DNA of 64,000 nucleotides from Streptomyces sp. Tu6071 (GTDB taxonomy: Bacteria; Actinomycetota; Actinomycetes; Streptomycetales; Streptomycetaceae), in NCBI RefSeq assembly GCF_000213055.1, contig NZ_CM001165.1, positions 2,689,445-2,753,444 on the forward strand. The letters are read 5' to 3'. A program made the position numbers and the translations under genes. Below, one piece after another: positions 1-8,417 of this stretch (its first letter is position 1; each line of letters opens with the position of its first letter). The notes beneath the pieces are model-generated. The model ran no database searches and was not told where the DNA came from. It was given only the letters and a program-made list of their open reading frames with translations.

Positions 1-108
1 CACGGCGAGGGCCGCTGCGGTGACGGCGACGGCGGCGGGCAGCAGTCCGGGCTCCGCGCCGAGGGAACCGGCGAGGACGAGCAGGACGAGCGCGAGCAGT
101 CGTGGCAC
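1..108 (-). CDS. N-terminus of a membrane or exported protein, cut by the window edge
   Basis: Only the first 36 codons are inside the window. A GTG start at 108 is preceded by a G-rich stretch at Shine-Dalgarno distance. The residues are almost all Leu, Ala and Val after an initial Pro-Arg, as expected of a signal or membrane segment. Nothing identifies the family. It is divergent from the SEC-C protein gene that starts at 232. Confidence 0.45.
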   Translation of the reverse strand, partial: MPRLLALVLLVLAGSLGAEPGLLPAAVAVTAAALAV

Positions 109-231
109 GCGTATCCCCCCTCGTCTCCTCGTGCGGTGGCCCTTGGCACCCCTCCAGACGAGCGGGGTCCCGGAAAGGTTCCCGGCCGGTTGGTACTCCG
201 TTCGGGGCGTGCCCGGCGCTACCGTGTGGCC

Positions 232-1296
232 ATGCGCCCCGAAACCCCGGCCCAGTCCACCCCGGCCCCGCCCGTCGCCCCCGTACCGGCGGCGCGACAG
301 GGCGAAAGCGACCGCGAAGCCCACCTGGAGCAGGCCCAGCGCCTGGAACGACTGGCCGAGCGCCACCCCGAGGACGCCGAGCAACTGCTCCTGCGCGCGG
401 CGGCGCACTTCGAGCTGGCGGACGACCGCACCCGCGCGAGCACCTTGTACGACGGTCTGCTCGCGGGCTCGCCCGAGGACCCGGCGCTGATCCGCGCCCT
501 GAAGGCGGCGAACCTGTGGGAGTACGGGCACGAGGCGGAGGCCCAGGCGATCGTCTCGGGCGTACGGGGCGCGGCCCCGCGCACGCCGGCCCCGTGGATC
601 GTGGTGGCGCAGGCGCTGGAGGCGCACGACGAGCTGGAGGAGGCGCACGCCACCTACGAGGAGGCGGTGGCGCTCCTCCTCGACGGCTCGGCCCCGCCCC
701 CGTACGAGGCCCGCCCGCTCCTCATCGGCAGGCACCGCGTCCGCCGCCTGCTCGGGCTGGAGCACGACGCGTGGGACACGATGGCGGACGCGCTCAACCC
801 GGCGTCGGTCCCGCTGGACGAACTGCACGACCCGAAGCGCACGTGGGTGCTGGGCTCCGACAGCCCCGAGGAACTGCGCGCCGAGATCACCCGCCTGCGC
901 GCCGAACTCGCCACGTACCGCGCGGCCCTGTCCCGCCCCTTCCCGGTGGCGGTCCTGCACTGGCCGGAGCCGGAACTGACCGAACTCCTGACCTCCTACC
1001 CGGCGCTCGCCACCGAGTACCCCTCCTACGAGGCCCACACGAGGTCGATCGAGTCGGCCCTCCGCGACCTGGCGGCCTCGGGCATCCCGAACCTCGGCAT
1101 CGTCCGCGCCACGGTCCCCTCCTACGAGGCATTCGCCGCCGCCGAGTCCACGGCCCCCACCACCCCGGCCCTCCTCCCCCTCTACACCACCACCCTCGCC
1201 ACCCGAGCCCTCGCCACCCCCTGGCCCCCACACCCGGGAGCGGAGTGCTGGTGCGGGTCGGGGACGGGGTACGAGGGGTGCCACGGGGCGGGGTGA
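232..1296 (+). CDS. SEC-C motif tetratricopeptide-like protein
   Basis: A 354-residue protein of unknown role. The C-terminus holds a SEC-C zinc motif (CWCGSGTGYEGCHG), the small metal-binding tail also found on SecA. The first half is alpha-helical with TPR-like repeats (AERHPEDAEQLLLRAAAHFE, then YDGLLAGSPEDPALI). I chose the ATG at 232 because an upstream in-frame ATG at 136 would add a basic, non-conserved-looking stretch. It lies directly left of the defence island in the same direction, but a promoter follows it, so it is probably not part of the island. Confidence 0.8.
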   Translation: MRPETPAQSTPAPPVAPVPAARQGESDREAHLEQAQRLERLAERHPEDAEQLLLRAAAHFELADDRTRASTLYDGLLAGSPEDPALIRALKAANLWEYGHEAEAQAIVSGVRGAAPRTPAPWIVVAQALEAHDELEEAHATYEEAVALLLDGSAPPPYEARPLLIGRHRVRRLLGLEHDAWDTMADALNPASVPLDELHDPKRTWVLGSDSPEELRAEITRLRAELATYRAALSRPFPVAVLHWPEPELTELLTSYPALATEYPSYEAHTRSIESALRDLAASGIPNLGIVRATVPSYEAFAAAESTAPTTPALLPLYTTTLATRALATPWPPHPGAECWCGSGTGYEGCHGAG

Positions 1297-1326
1297 GGTC
1301 TGCGTCACCCCCTTTCGCGAAGCCGC

Positions 1327-1354
1327 TCGACACGGGCGCACGCGCCGGCACAAT
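1327..1354 (+). promoter_or_regulatory. Probable leaderless promoter of the Vsr-Z1 defence operon
   Basis: A -35 element TCGACA (1327-1332) and a -10 element CACAAT (1349-1354) are separated by 16 bp. The -10 ends seven bases before an in-frame GTG at 1362, so transcription would begin at or next to the start codon, as in the leaderless mRNAs common in Streptomyces. No Shine-Dalgarno sequence is present, which fits. This is inferred from sequence only. Confidence 0.5.
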
Positions 1355-1361
1355 GGCTCGC

Positions 1362-1808
1362 GTGCCGGATCTCCCCCTTCCGTCCTCGGTGGACGTGACG
1401 CGACGGATGAGCCGCCAGCGCTCCAGGGACACCGACCCCGAACGTGCCGTGCGGCGACTCGTGCACGCCGCCGGGCTGCGCTACCGCCTCCACCTGCGCG
1501 TCCCCGGCCTCGCCCGACGCACGATGGACTTCGGCTTCCCGCGTGAGCGTCTGGCGGTCTTCATGGACGGCTGCTTCTGGCACGGGTGCCCCGACCACGC
1601 GACCAGCCCTCGCAGCAACGCCGCCTGGTGGCGCGAGAAGCTCGACCGCAACATGGCCCGCGACACCGAGACCACCGCCCACCTGCGCGCCCTGGGCTGG
1701 ACGGTCCTGCGCTTCTGGGAGCACGAGACACCGGAGGAGGCGGCGGCGGTGGTGATCGCGGAGCTGAGGCGGAAGCGGGAGGAGCGTTCCGCCCCGCCTC
1801 CGCCCTGA
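1362..1808 (+). CDS. vsr: Very short patch repair (Vsr) DNA endonuclease
   Basis: Vsr nicks DNA 5' of the T in T:G mismatches that arise when 5-methylcytosine deaminates, and typically travels with cytosine-5 methyltransferases. The 148-residue protein has the family hallmarks: MSRQRSRDTDPE near residue 16, the catalytic Asp at about residue 56 (RRTMDFGF), and the zinc and active-site stretch FMDGCFWHGCPDH at about 68-79. I chose GTG 1362 because it fits the leaderless promoter; ATG 1353 would add three residues. It is the first gene of the rightward defence operon, and the two methyltransferase homologues downstream explain its presence. Confidence 0.88.
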   Translation: MPDLPLPSSVDVTRRMSRQRSRDTDPERAVRRLVHAAGLRYRLHLRVPGLARRTMDFGFPRERLAVFMDGCFWHGCPDHATSPRSNAAWWREKLDRNMARDTETTAHLRALGWTVLRFWEHETPEEAAAVVIAELRRKREERSAPPPP

Positions 1809-1870
1809 GGCGGCTGTCCCGACCACGTCCGTCCCCCTGTTTCGCTTCCCTGTCCGTGATCGAGGTCGCC

Positions 1871-3406
1871 ATGGCAGCTGTTTCCCCCTGGGAGTTCGAC
1901 GTCCCCACGGACGGCAGTCGCACGCTGCCGCCCGACGCCCGCTACATGGAGGCCGTGGCCAGTCAGGGGTACGGCTTCGAGGTGGCGATCGCGGACCTGG
2001 TGGACAACTCCATCGACGCCGGCGCACACGACGTGGTGATCCACTTCCTTCGCGACGGCGACAGGCTGACAAGCCTGCTGGTGGTGGACGACGGCAAAGG
2101 CATGACCGAGAAGGAACTGGACATCGCCATGACGGTGGGCGGTCGCCGGGACTACGTCGAGAACTCGCTCGGGATGTTCGGCACCGGTCTCAAATCGGCC
2201 TCCCTGAGCCAGGCCGAGGCCGTCACGGTCGTCAGCACCACCAAACGCACCCGCGCGGTCGGACGTCGCTGGCGCATGCAGCGGGCGGTCTCCGGTTTCG
2301 AGTGCGACGTCGTCCGCCCCGACTACGCGCAGCAGCTGATCGACAGGTACGCCGAGCGTCCGATCGTCTGGCAGGGCACGGTCGTTCGCTGGGACGGGGT
2401 GAAGGACTTCCCCCGCGGCGGGGAGGGGGGACAGACCGACCGCTACCTGCATCGAAGCATCAACAAATTGGGACTTCACCTCGGCCTCCACCTGCACCGC
2501 TTCTTGGCCCGGAGCGACTTCCACATCACCATCTCGGTGGAGGACGTGCGCACCGGCACGGAGTACGTGAACTTCGGTGTCGAGCCTTTGGATCCCTTCG
2601 CCCATCCCGTCTCGGGCCACGCCGGCTTTCCGCGCACCTACACGGCGAGGCTGTCGGACGGCACGCAGTTCACTCTCGGCGCCCACGTCTGGACTCCCCG
2701 CTCGAATCTCGACGAGTTCCGAGCCGTCGGCGGAGCGATGGAGAGGCAGGGCTTCTACTTCTACCGGCACGACCGTCTGGTGCAGGCCGGTGGTTGGAAC
2801 GGCTACCGCCAGCCCGAACAACACCTCGCGCTGGCACGAGTGGCCGTGGACCTCCCCTCGGCCGCGGACGCCTTCCGACTCACCGTGAAGAAGTCGGGTG
2901 TCGAGACCACCCCGGACTTCGCACGCTCCTTGGACGAGGCAACGGCCACGGACGGGTCGGCGTTCACGGACTACCTGGCCGCCGCCGAGACGGCCTACCG
3001 CGAGGCCAGGCGACGGGCCGGCACGACGCGTCGCGCCACCATCCCGCCCGGGGACGGCATCGCCCCGGCCGTCCGGGAGACCTTCGCCGAGGAGATGCCC
3101 GCGGTCCCGGGCGAGCCGCCCGTCTCCGTCGTCTGGCAGCGGTTCGACAACGACGACTTCTTCGCCGTTGATCGCGAGGAACGCGCCATCGCACTGAATC
3201 AGCGCTACCGAGCGGCGATCCTGGGCGGTCGTCGGGGCGGCCGTGACGACGCACCGGTGGTCAAGTCGCTCATGTATCTGCTGCTGCACCAGGTCTACGA
3301 GCACGAGTACAGCGGAAGCAGGGAGAAGGACAACCTCCAACTGTGGCAGTCGGTACTGGTGGCTGCCGCCGGCGCCGAGGTGGAAGGGACGGGCGAGGAT
3401 GCCTGA
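1871..3406 (+). CDS. MORC-like GHKL ATPase of a restriction-modification cluster
   Basis: A 511-residue GHKL-fold ATPase. The N box is ADLVDNSIDAGA (residues 41-52), the G1 box VVDDGKGM (71-78) and the G2 lid SLGMFGTGLKSAS (99-111), so the ATP site looks complete. Prokaryotic MORC and paraMORC ATPases with Z1 helicases, PD-(D/E)XK nucleases and Vsr are known from comparative genomics as parts of restriction-modification islands, where they are thought to remodel DNA or protein complexes. The ATG at 1871 has a GAGG five bases upstream. The last 8 bp overlap the start of the nuclease gene, which suggests translational coupling. Confidence 0.85.
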   Translation: MAAVSPWEFDVPTDGSRTLPPDARYMEAVASQGYGFEVAIADLVDNSIDAGAHDVVIHFLRDGDRLTSLLVVDDGKGMTEKELDIAMTVGGRRDYVENSLGMFGTGLKSASLSQAEAVTVVSTTKRTRAVGRRWRMQRAVSGFECDVVRPDYAQQLIDRYAERPIVWQGTVVRWDGVKDFPRGGEGGQTDRYLHRSINKLGLHLGLHLHRFLARSDFHITISVEDVRTGTEYVNFGVEPLDPFAHPVSGHAGFPRTYTARLSDGTQFTLGAHVWTPRSNLDEFRAVGGAMERQGFYFYRHDRLVQAGGWNGYRQPEQHLALARVAVDLPSAADAFRLTVKKSGVETTPDFARSLDEATATDGSAFTDYLAAAETAYREARRRAGTTRRATIPPGDGIAPAVRETFAEEMPAVPGEPPVSVVWQRFDNDDFFAVDREERAIALNQRYRAAILGGRRGGRDDAPVVKSLMYLLLHQVYEHEYSGSREKDNLQLWQSVLVAAAGAEVEGTGEDA

Positions 3407-4364
3407 GAGCCAGGTCCCCTGGACGAACGTCGAGCATTACCTCGCGAATCGCCTCGCGACCTCCTACCGGCTCTCCGACGCCTCGGCGCCGTTGGTCTCG
3501 TACGAGGTGGAGGACGGAAAGCGCCTGTGCCTCTACGTGGAACTCGGTCCGAAGGAATCGGCTGCTCATCCCTCCCACGAGCAGGTGAGGGTCGAGGAGA
3601 TACGTCACCGCGGCCTGCGAATGGCTCGGCTCAGCACCTCCGTGCCCGGTGTGGAGCGGGACTTCCACGATCTGCTCAACTCGGTCGCCGACCGGATGCT
3701 CGTGCACGGACGTCCCTTCGACCGCGCACTCGTCGAAACACTGGAGGCGTGGGAATCTCTGCTCCGCCGCCGACGCGGCCTCGATCCGCGGGAGCGCACC
3801 GGGCTCCTCGGTGAACTCGCCGCCCTCGGTTCGGTCGCCGGGCGGCTGGGTTGGGCCGAGGCCGTACGGTGCTGGCACGGTCCGCACCGCGAGGAACACG
3901 ACTTCGCCCTGCCCGACCTCGATGTCGAGGTGAAGACGACGACCGGGGAGGAGCCCCGGCACACCGTGCACGGACTCGGGCAGCTCACCCCGACCGGTTC
4001 GCGTCCCCTGTGGCTGGTCTCGCTCGGCCTCACCCGGGCGGGCAGCGGCGGGACCACCCTCACCGAGTACGTCGAGGAGGTGCGCGCCCGGATCGGCGAC
4101 GAGGCACCGGAGTCCTCCTCGCTCTTCGAGCGGGCGCTGCGACGTACCGGCTGGGTGGAGGACCGGCACGACGACGAACGCTGGCGCATGCGCAGGGCCG
4201 CACTGGCTCTTCTCGTGACCCCGTCCTTCCCCCGGCTGGGAACGGACAACCTGCCTCCCCAGGTGCGGCAGCGCGTCCACGACGTCCGCTACGAGATCGA
4301 CCTGTCCGGACTGGTCGCCCCGCAGGACGTCCCTGCCCCTCTCTCCGCCATCCGCCTCCCCTGA
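3399..4364 (+). CDS. PD-(D/E)XK nuclease-fold protein (DUF4420 type)
   Basis: A 321-residue protein and the likely DNA-cleaving partner of the cluster. The core shows a conserved helix Glu (GELAAL, about residue 139), then Asp168 and E177-V-K179 in HDFALPDLDVEVKTT, the D...ExK pattern of PD-(D/E)XK nucleases. Related proteins occur beside Z1 helicases and MORC-like ATPases. The start codon overlaps the end of the ATPase gene, and the Z1 gene follows after 8 bp, so these genes are probably co-translated as a complex. Cleavage specificity cannot be read from sequence. Confidence 0.82.
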   Translation: MPESQVPWTNVEHYLANRLATSYRLSDASAPLVSYEVEDGKRLCLYVELGPKESAAHPSHEQVRVEEIRHRGLRMARLSTSVPGVERDFHDLLNSVADRMLVHGRPFDRALVETLEAWESLLRRRRGLDPRERTGLLGELAALGSVAGRLGWAEAVRCWHGPHREEHDFALPDLDVEVKTTTGEEPRHTVHGLGQLTPTGSRPLWLVSLGLTRAGSGGTTLTEYVEEVRARIGDEAPESSSLFERALRRTGWVEDRHDDERWRMRRAALALLVTPSFPRLGTDNLPPQVRQRVHDVRYEIDLSGLVAPQDVPAPLSAIRLP

Positions 4365-4372
4365 CTGGACCC

Positions 4373-7300
4373 ATGACGAACATCGACGCCCTCCGCGTGA
4401 ACCTCCACCGATCCGCCCTCGCGGGCATGGTGCGGCGTCCGAAGGATCTTCGCCGGGCACTTGCCTACCACGCCGAGGACGAGGGCCCGGAGGCCGCACC
4501 GCTGGCGAACGAGGAGGACTTTCGCTCCGTGCTGCGCGCCGCCGCGAGCACGGATCCGCTCGTCGAACTGTGGCGCAAGCAGTTGACGCAGTGGGACTAC
4601 GCGGAGTCTGCCGACTGGGCCGGGAGAGCGCCGCGCACCGACGACCGGCGCGACGAGATCGGCGCTTTGCTCGGTCTGTCGGCGGAGACGGCCGCTCTCC
4701 TCACCGCGCTGATCCCGGTTCCCCGCGCTTCCTCGCCCGTGGTCATCAGCGACGCCTTCACCCCCTGGTACACCCCGCAGTCGGTCCGCGGACGGAGCTG
4801 GTACTGGCCGGCCTACCGGCGTGTCCTCCAGGACAAGGGGTGGTCGCCCGAGGCCGTCGCCGGTCTCGATCAGGCCACGGACCGTGTGGTGGAGCGCCTC
4901 GCCGACCCCGCCGCACCGACGGCCTACCAGTCGAAGGGGCTCGTCGTGGGACATGTGCAGTCGGGCAAGACCGCGAACTTCACGGGCGTCGTGGCCAAGG
5001 CGATGGACGCGGGATACCGTCTCGTCATCGTGCTCGGCGGCACGCTCAACCTGCTCCGCGCCCAGACCCAACGTCGTCTCGACATGGAGCTGGTGGGGCG
5101 GGAGAACATCCTGCGCGGCGCCGGGGCGGACGAGTCGGACTACGCGGACGACCCCGCCTGGGCCCGGGGTGACTTTCTCGCCCACGGTGGGATGCCCTCG
5201 GCGCTGGGCGGCTTCGACATCATCCGCATGACCACCAGGGACAGGGACTACCGCAGCCTTCTCCAGGGGATCGTGGCCCTGGAGGCCGAGAAGCAGGAAC
5301 CGTCACTGCCCCTGAACGATCCGCGCAACCTGCATCGCTCCCACGCCCGCCTCATGGTGGTGAAGAAGAACAAGTCGGTGCTCGGCAAACTCGTCAAGGA
5401 TCTCCGGAGGATCAAGACACCTCTGTCCGAGATCCCTGTACTCATCATCGATGACGAGTCCGACGAAGCATCCGTCAACACCGCGAACCCTCGGCGGGCC
5501 GACGCCAACCGCACGGCGATCAACGACAAGATCTCCGAGTTGCTGCGGATGCTGCCGCGCGCACAGTACGTCGGCTACACCGCGACCCCCTTCGCCAACG
5601 TCTTCATCGACCCGAGCGACAGCGAGGACATCTTTCCCAAGGACTTCATCGTCGCCCTCCCCCGCCCCGACGGATACATGGGAGTACAGGACTTCCACGA
5701 CCTCGACTCGCCCGTGGCGCCCGAGGACCGCACCGTGGCGAACTCCAACGAACTCGCGCACGTCCGGGACATCAGGCTCATCGACGACGAGGACTGCACC
5801 GACCTGCGCGAAGCGCTGGACATGTTCGTCCTGACCGCCGCGGTGAAGCTGTACCGGATGGATCACGACGATCTCGACGACCACTTCTACCGTCACCACA
5901 CGATGCTCGTCCACGAGTCGGTCCGCACCAAGGACCACCACGAACTTCGGGAACTGATCGACCGTTTGTGGGCCGAGTCGCGCTATTACAGCGCCGTCGG
6001 GCACGAGCGACTGCGCAAGCTCTTCGATGCCGACATCGCCCCCGTCTCACGGGTCCGGGCCGGATCGTGGTCGACGCCCGAGCACTACGACGACCTCGCT
6101 CCGTACGTCGGCGTGGCCGTGATGCGTGTCAGCGGGGACGGAGAGCCCACCATCGTGGTCAACGGGGACACGGAGAAGGGCTACGGGGAGGCCGACTTCG
6201 ACCGACGCTCGCTGTGGAAGATCATCATCGGCGGTCAGAAGCTCGCGCGCGGGTTCACCGTCGAGGGGCTCACCGTGACCTACTACCGCCGCCGGGCGAA
6301 CAACGCCTCCACCCTCATGCAGATGGGGCGCTGGTTCGGCTTCCGCGAAGGCTACCGGGACCTGGTACGCCTCTACGTCGGTCGTGGCGAGAAGGCCGGG
6401 ACCAAGGAGGTCGACCTCTACGAGGCGTTCGAGGCCATCTGTCGGGACGAGGAGTCCTTCCGCACGCAGCTGGCGCAGTACTCGACGTGGGTGGACGGCC
6501 GGCCCCAGGTGACGCCCGCGGGTGTTCCGCCGCTCGTCGCCCAACACCTTCCGTGGCTGCGGCCCACGAGCAAGAACAAGATGTACAACACGCGGGTCGT
6601 GGAACTCGCCAGCGCGGGCAAATGGGAGGAGCCGACCGCCTATCCCACGGAGAGCGTCGATCTCTCCCACAACACCGGCCTGTGGCTGCCCGTCCTCGAA
6701 TCCCTCGACTCCGCCACCACCTCCTTCTCGTACCACTACGACGCGGAGGAGCAGGAGCGCAGTTTCGATGCCCGGACGGGCCGACTGGAGCCCGAGCGGT
6801 TCCTGGAACTGGCGGACTCGATGCGCTGGACCACCGACCAGCAGTTCGCGCCGCTGCTGAGGTACCTCCACAAGATCAGTGCCCCGAGCGCCGGAATGCT
6901 CGACGACTGGCTCGTGCTCGCACCGCAGCACGCGACGGGCAAGCGGGCGGCCCTCATCGGTGATGCCTCACGGACGTACTCCTGGTTCGCTCGCGACCGG
7001 CGACGCGGGGCCGCGTTCGGTGCCGTCTCCGAGCCCCGGCATCGCGCCGCGGCCCTTCGTATCGCCGGCGCCCTGCCGGTGGGCGGCAACAGCACCACCG
7101 AAGCGCTTGTCCGGGCGCGGCGCGGTGTCGTCGCTCTCTACCCGGTGGTCGAGTCCCGGCATCGGGAAGCGGTGGAGAGGACCGGTCACGTGGCGGCCGG
7201 GAAAGTCGTTCTGGCCTTCTCCTTCGTGGCCCCGGCCGCCGCCCGCAGCAGCGACGGGAAGGTCGTGTGGTTCACGACCGTCGACTCCGGAAAGGGATGA
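4373..7300 (+). CDS. Z1-domain superfamily II helicase-like protein
   Basis: A 975-residue protein of the Z1 family, an SF2 helicase class associated with MORC-like restriction systems. Visible motifs are Walker A GHVQSGKT (193-200), Walker B LIIDDESDEASVN (about 357-369), the motif III-like YTATPFANV (402-410), and late SF2 motifs GGQKLARGF (about 619) and MQMGRWFGFREGY (about 648). All key residues appear present, so it is probably an active DNA translocase. The C-terminal third (about 750-975) is unassigned. It starts 8 bp after the nuclease gene. Confidence 0.88.
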   Translation: MTNIDALRVNLHRSALAGMVRRPKDLRRALAYHAEDEGPEAAPLANEEDFRSVLRAAASTDPLVELWRKQLTQWDYAESADWAGRAPRTDDRRDEIGALLGLSAETAALLTALIPVPRASSPVVISDAFTPWYTPQSVRGRSWYWPAYRRVLQDKGWSPEAVAGLDQATDRVVERLADPAAPTAYQSKGLVVGHVQSGKTANFTGVVAKAMDAGYRLVIVLGGTLNLLRAQTQRRLDMELVGRENILRGAGADESDYADDPAWARGDFLAHGGMPSALGGFDIIRMTTRDRDYRSLLQGIVALEAEKQEPSLPLNDPRNLHRSHARLMVVKKNKSVLGKLVKDLRRIKTPLSEIPVLIIDDESDEASVNTANPRRADANRTAINDKISELLRMLPRAQYVGYTATPFANVFIDPSDSEDIFPKDFIVALPRPDGYMGVQDFHDLDSPVAPEDRTVANSNELAHVRDIRLIDDEDCTDLREALDMFVLTAAVKLYRMDHDDLDDHFYRHHTMLVHESVRTKDHHELRELIDRLWAESRYYSAVGHERLRKLFDADIAPVSRVRAGSWSTPEHYDDLAPYVGVAVMRVSGDGEPTIVVNGDTEKGYGEADFDRRSLWKIIIGGQKLARGFTVEGLTVTYYRRRANNASTLMQMGRWFGFREGYRDLVRLYVGRGEKAGTKEVDLYEAFEAICRDEESFRTQLAQYSTWVDGRPQVTPAGVPPLVAQHLPWLRPTSKNKMYNTRVVELASAGKWEEPTAYPTESVDLSHNTGLWLPVLESLDSATTSFSYHYDAEEQERSFDARTGRLEPERFLELADSMRWTTDQQFAPLLRYLHKISAPSAGMLDDWLVLAPQHATGKRAALIGDASRTYSWFARDRRRGAAFGAVSEPRHRAAALRIAGALPVGGNSTTEALVRARRGVVALYPVVESRHREAVERTGHVAAGKVVLAFSFVAPAAARSSDGKVVWFTTVDSGKG

Positions 7301-7384
7301 CCTCTCGCGTCGATACGATGACGCCCGGATCCCCGACGGTCGCGGGGACCGTGCACTTCGGTGGGATCGGAAGGCAGGACGACA

Positions 7385-8359
7385 GTGGGTGAAGCAACTG
7401 CCATCGACCTGTGCGCAGGTGTCGGCGGGCAGGCGCTGGGACTCGAACAGGCCGGCTTCCGCATCGCCGCCGCGGTGGACGTGGATGTCGACTCCTGCGC
7501 GACTCTCCGGGCCAACCGTCCCGAGTGGCAGGTGATCAGGGGCGACCTCAAGGAGATCGAACCCGTCGAGTACGACTGTCTGGACGGGGCGGATCTCCTC
7601 TCCTGCGGGCTGCCCCGCAGCCCCTACACCATTGGCGGGAAGCAGCAGGGCACCGCCGATCCGAGGGACGCGCTCTCGGCCGCGCTGGACATGGCGGCGT
7701 ACGTGCGCCCCTCGGCGCTCCTGTTGGAGAACATCCCCGGATTCCTCACGTCCCCGCGCTTCGCCGCGATGCGCGAGGCGGTCGCGGAGGCAGTAGAGGA
7801 TCTCGGTTTCGTGGCGACCACCGCAGTGCTCGACGCCAAAGACTTCGGGGTGTCCCAGCGTCGCGAGCACGGCTTCCTGGTGGCGATGTCCGGGGAACGC
7901 ATGAAGCGCTTCTCCTGGCCCGTGCCCCTGGCCACCCCCTGCCCCACGCTCGGCGAGACCCTGCGGGCCTCCATGGGCGCCCGGGGCTGGCCGGGTGCGG
8001 ACGACTGGGCCGATCACGCGGACCAGCCCGCGCCGACGATCGTGGGGGGAGCCACCGGTCGCGGTGGCGCTGATCTGGGAGGCACCCGCTCGAAGAAGGC
8101 GTGGCGACGCTGGGACGTCTTCGGCGGCAGTCTGGGGAACGAGGTCCCGGGTCCCGAGTTCCGCATCGACAGGGATCTACCGGACAAGGACGGGCTGGTG
8201 AGCCTCACCGTGCCGCAGGTGGCCCTGTTGCAGGGCTTCACCGCGGACTGGCGGATCGCGGGCCGGAAGACGTCCACCTACCGCCAGATCAGTCAGACGA
8301 CGCCACCGCCCGTGGCGGCGGCGGTGGGACGGGAAGTACGAAAAGCCCTCGGCCGCTGA
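7385..8359 (+). CDS. Cytosine-5 DNA methyltransferase homologue lacking the catalytic cysteine
   Basis: A 324-residue protein with a clear C5-methyltransferase fold: motif I (AIDLCAGVGGQALGLEQAGF, residues 6-25), ENI motif VI (115-117), motif VIII (SQRREHGF) and a C-terminal motif X region. Motif IV, normally PCQ or PCP with the catalytic Cys, reads GLPRSPYT: Arg78 (codon CGC) stands where Cys (TGC) is expected. Methyl transfer by the usual covalent mechanism should therefore fail. It may be a structural, recognition or sensing subunit for the intact enzyme encoded just downstream, or a recent mutant. GTG 7385 is preferred because GGAAGGCAGG precedes it; GTG 7361 is the alternative. Confidence 0.82.
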   Translation: MGEATAIDLCAGVGGQALGLEQAGFRIAAAVDVDVDSCATLRANRPEWQVIRGDLKEIEPVEYDCLDGADLLSCGLPRSPYTIGGKQQGTADPRDALSAALDMAAYVRPSALLLENIPGFLTSPRFAAMREAVAEAVEDLGFVATTAVLDAKDFGVSQRREHGFLVAMSGERMKRFSWPVPLATPCPTLGETLRASMGARGWPGADDWADHADQPAPTIVGGATGRGGADLGGTRSKKAWRRWDVFGGSLGNEVPGPEFRIDRDLPDKDGLVSLTVPQVALLQGFTADWRIAGRKTSTYRQISQTTPPPVAAAVGREVRKALGR

Positions 8360-8403
8360 CCCGGAAACACCGATGCGATGCCCCGCCCCTCCTCCCCGCC
8401 CGA

Positions 8404-8409
8404 TAGCAT
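8404..8409 (+). promoter_or_regulatory. Probable leaderless -10 element of the second methyltransferase
   Basis: TAGCAT matches the TANNNT form of actinobacterial -10 boxes and ends eight bases before the ATG at 8418. No Shine-Dalgarno sequence is visible, so a leaderless transcript is plausible. No convincing -35 was found. If real, the active methyltransferase can be expressed apart from the upstream restriction genes, a common way to methylate host DNA first. Confidence 0.4.
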
Positions 8410-8417
8410 TCCGTCTC

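Noticed and set aside
1353..1361. ATG 1353 as start of Vsr
   Set aside because: It would lie inside the -10 box of the best promoter and has no ribosome site; GTG 1362 fits a leaderless start. It cannot be fully excluded.
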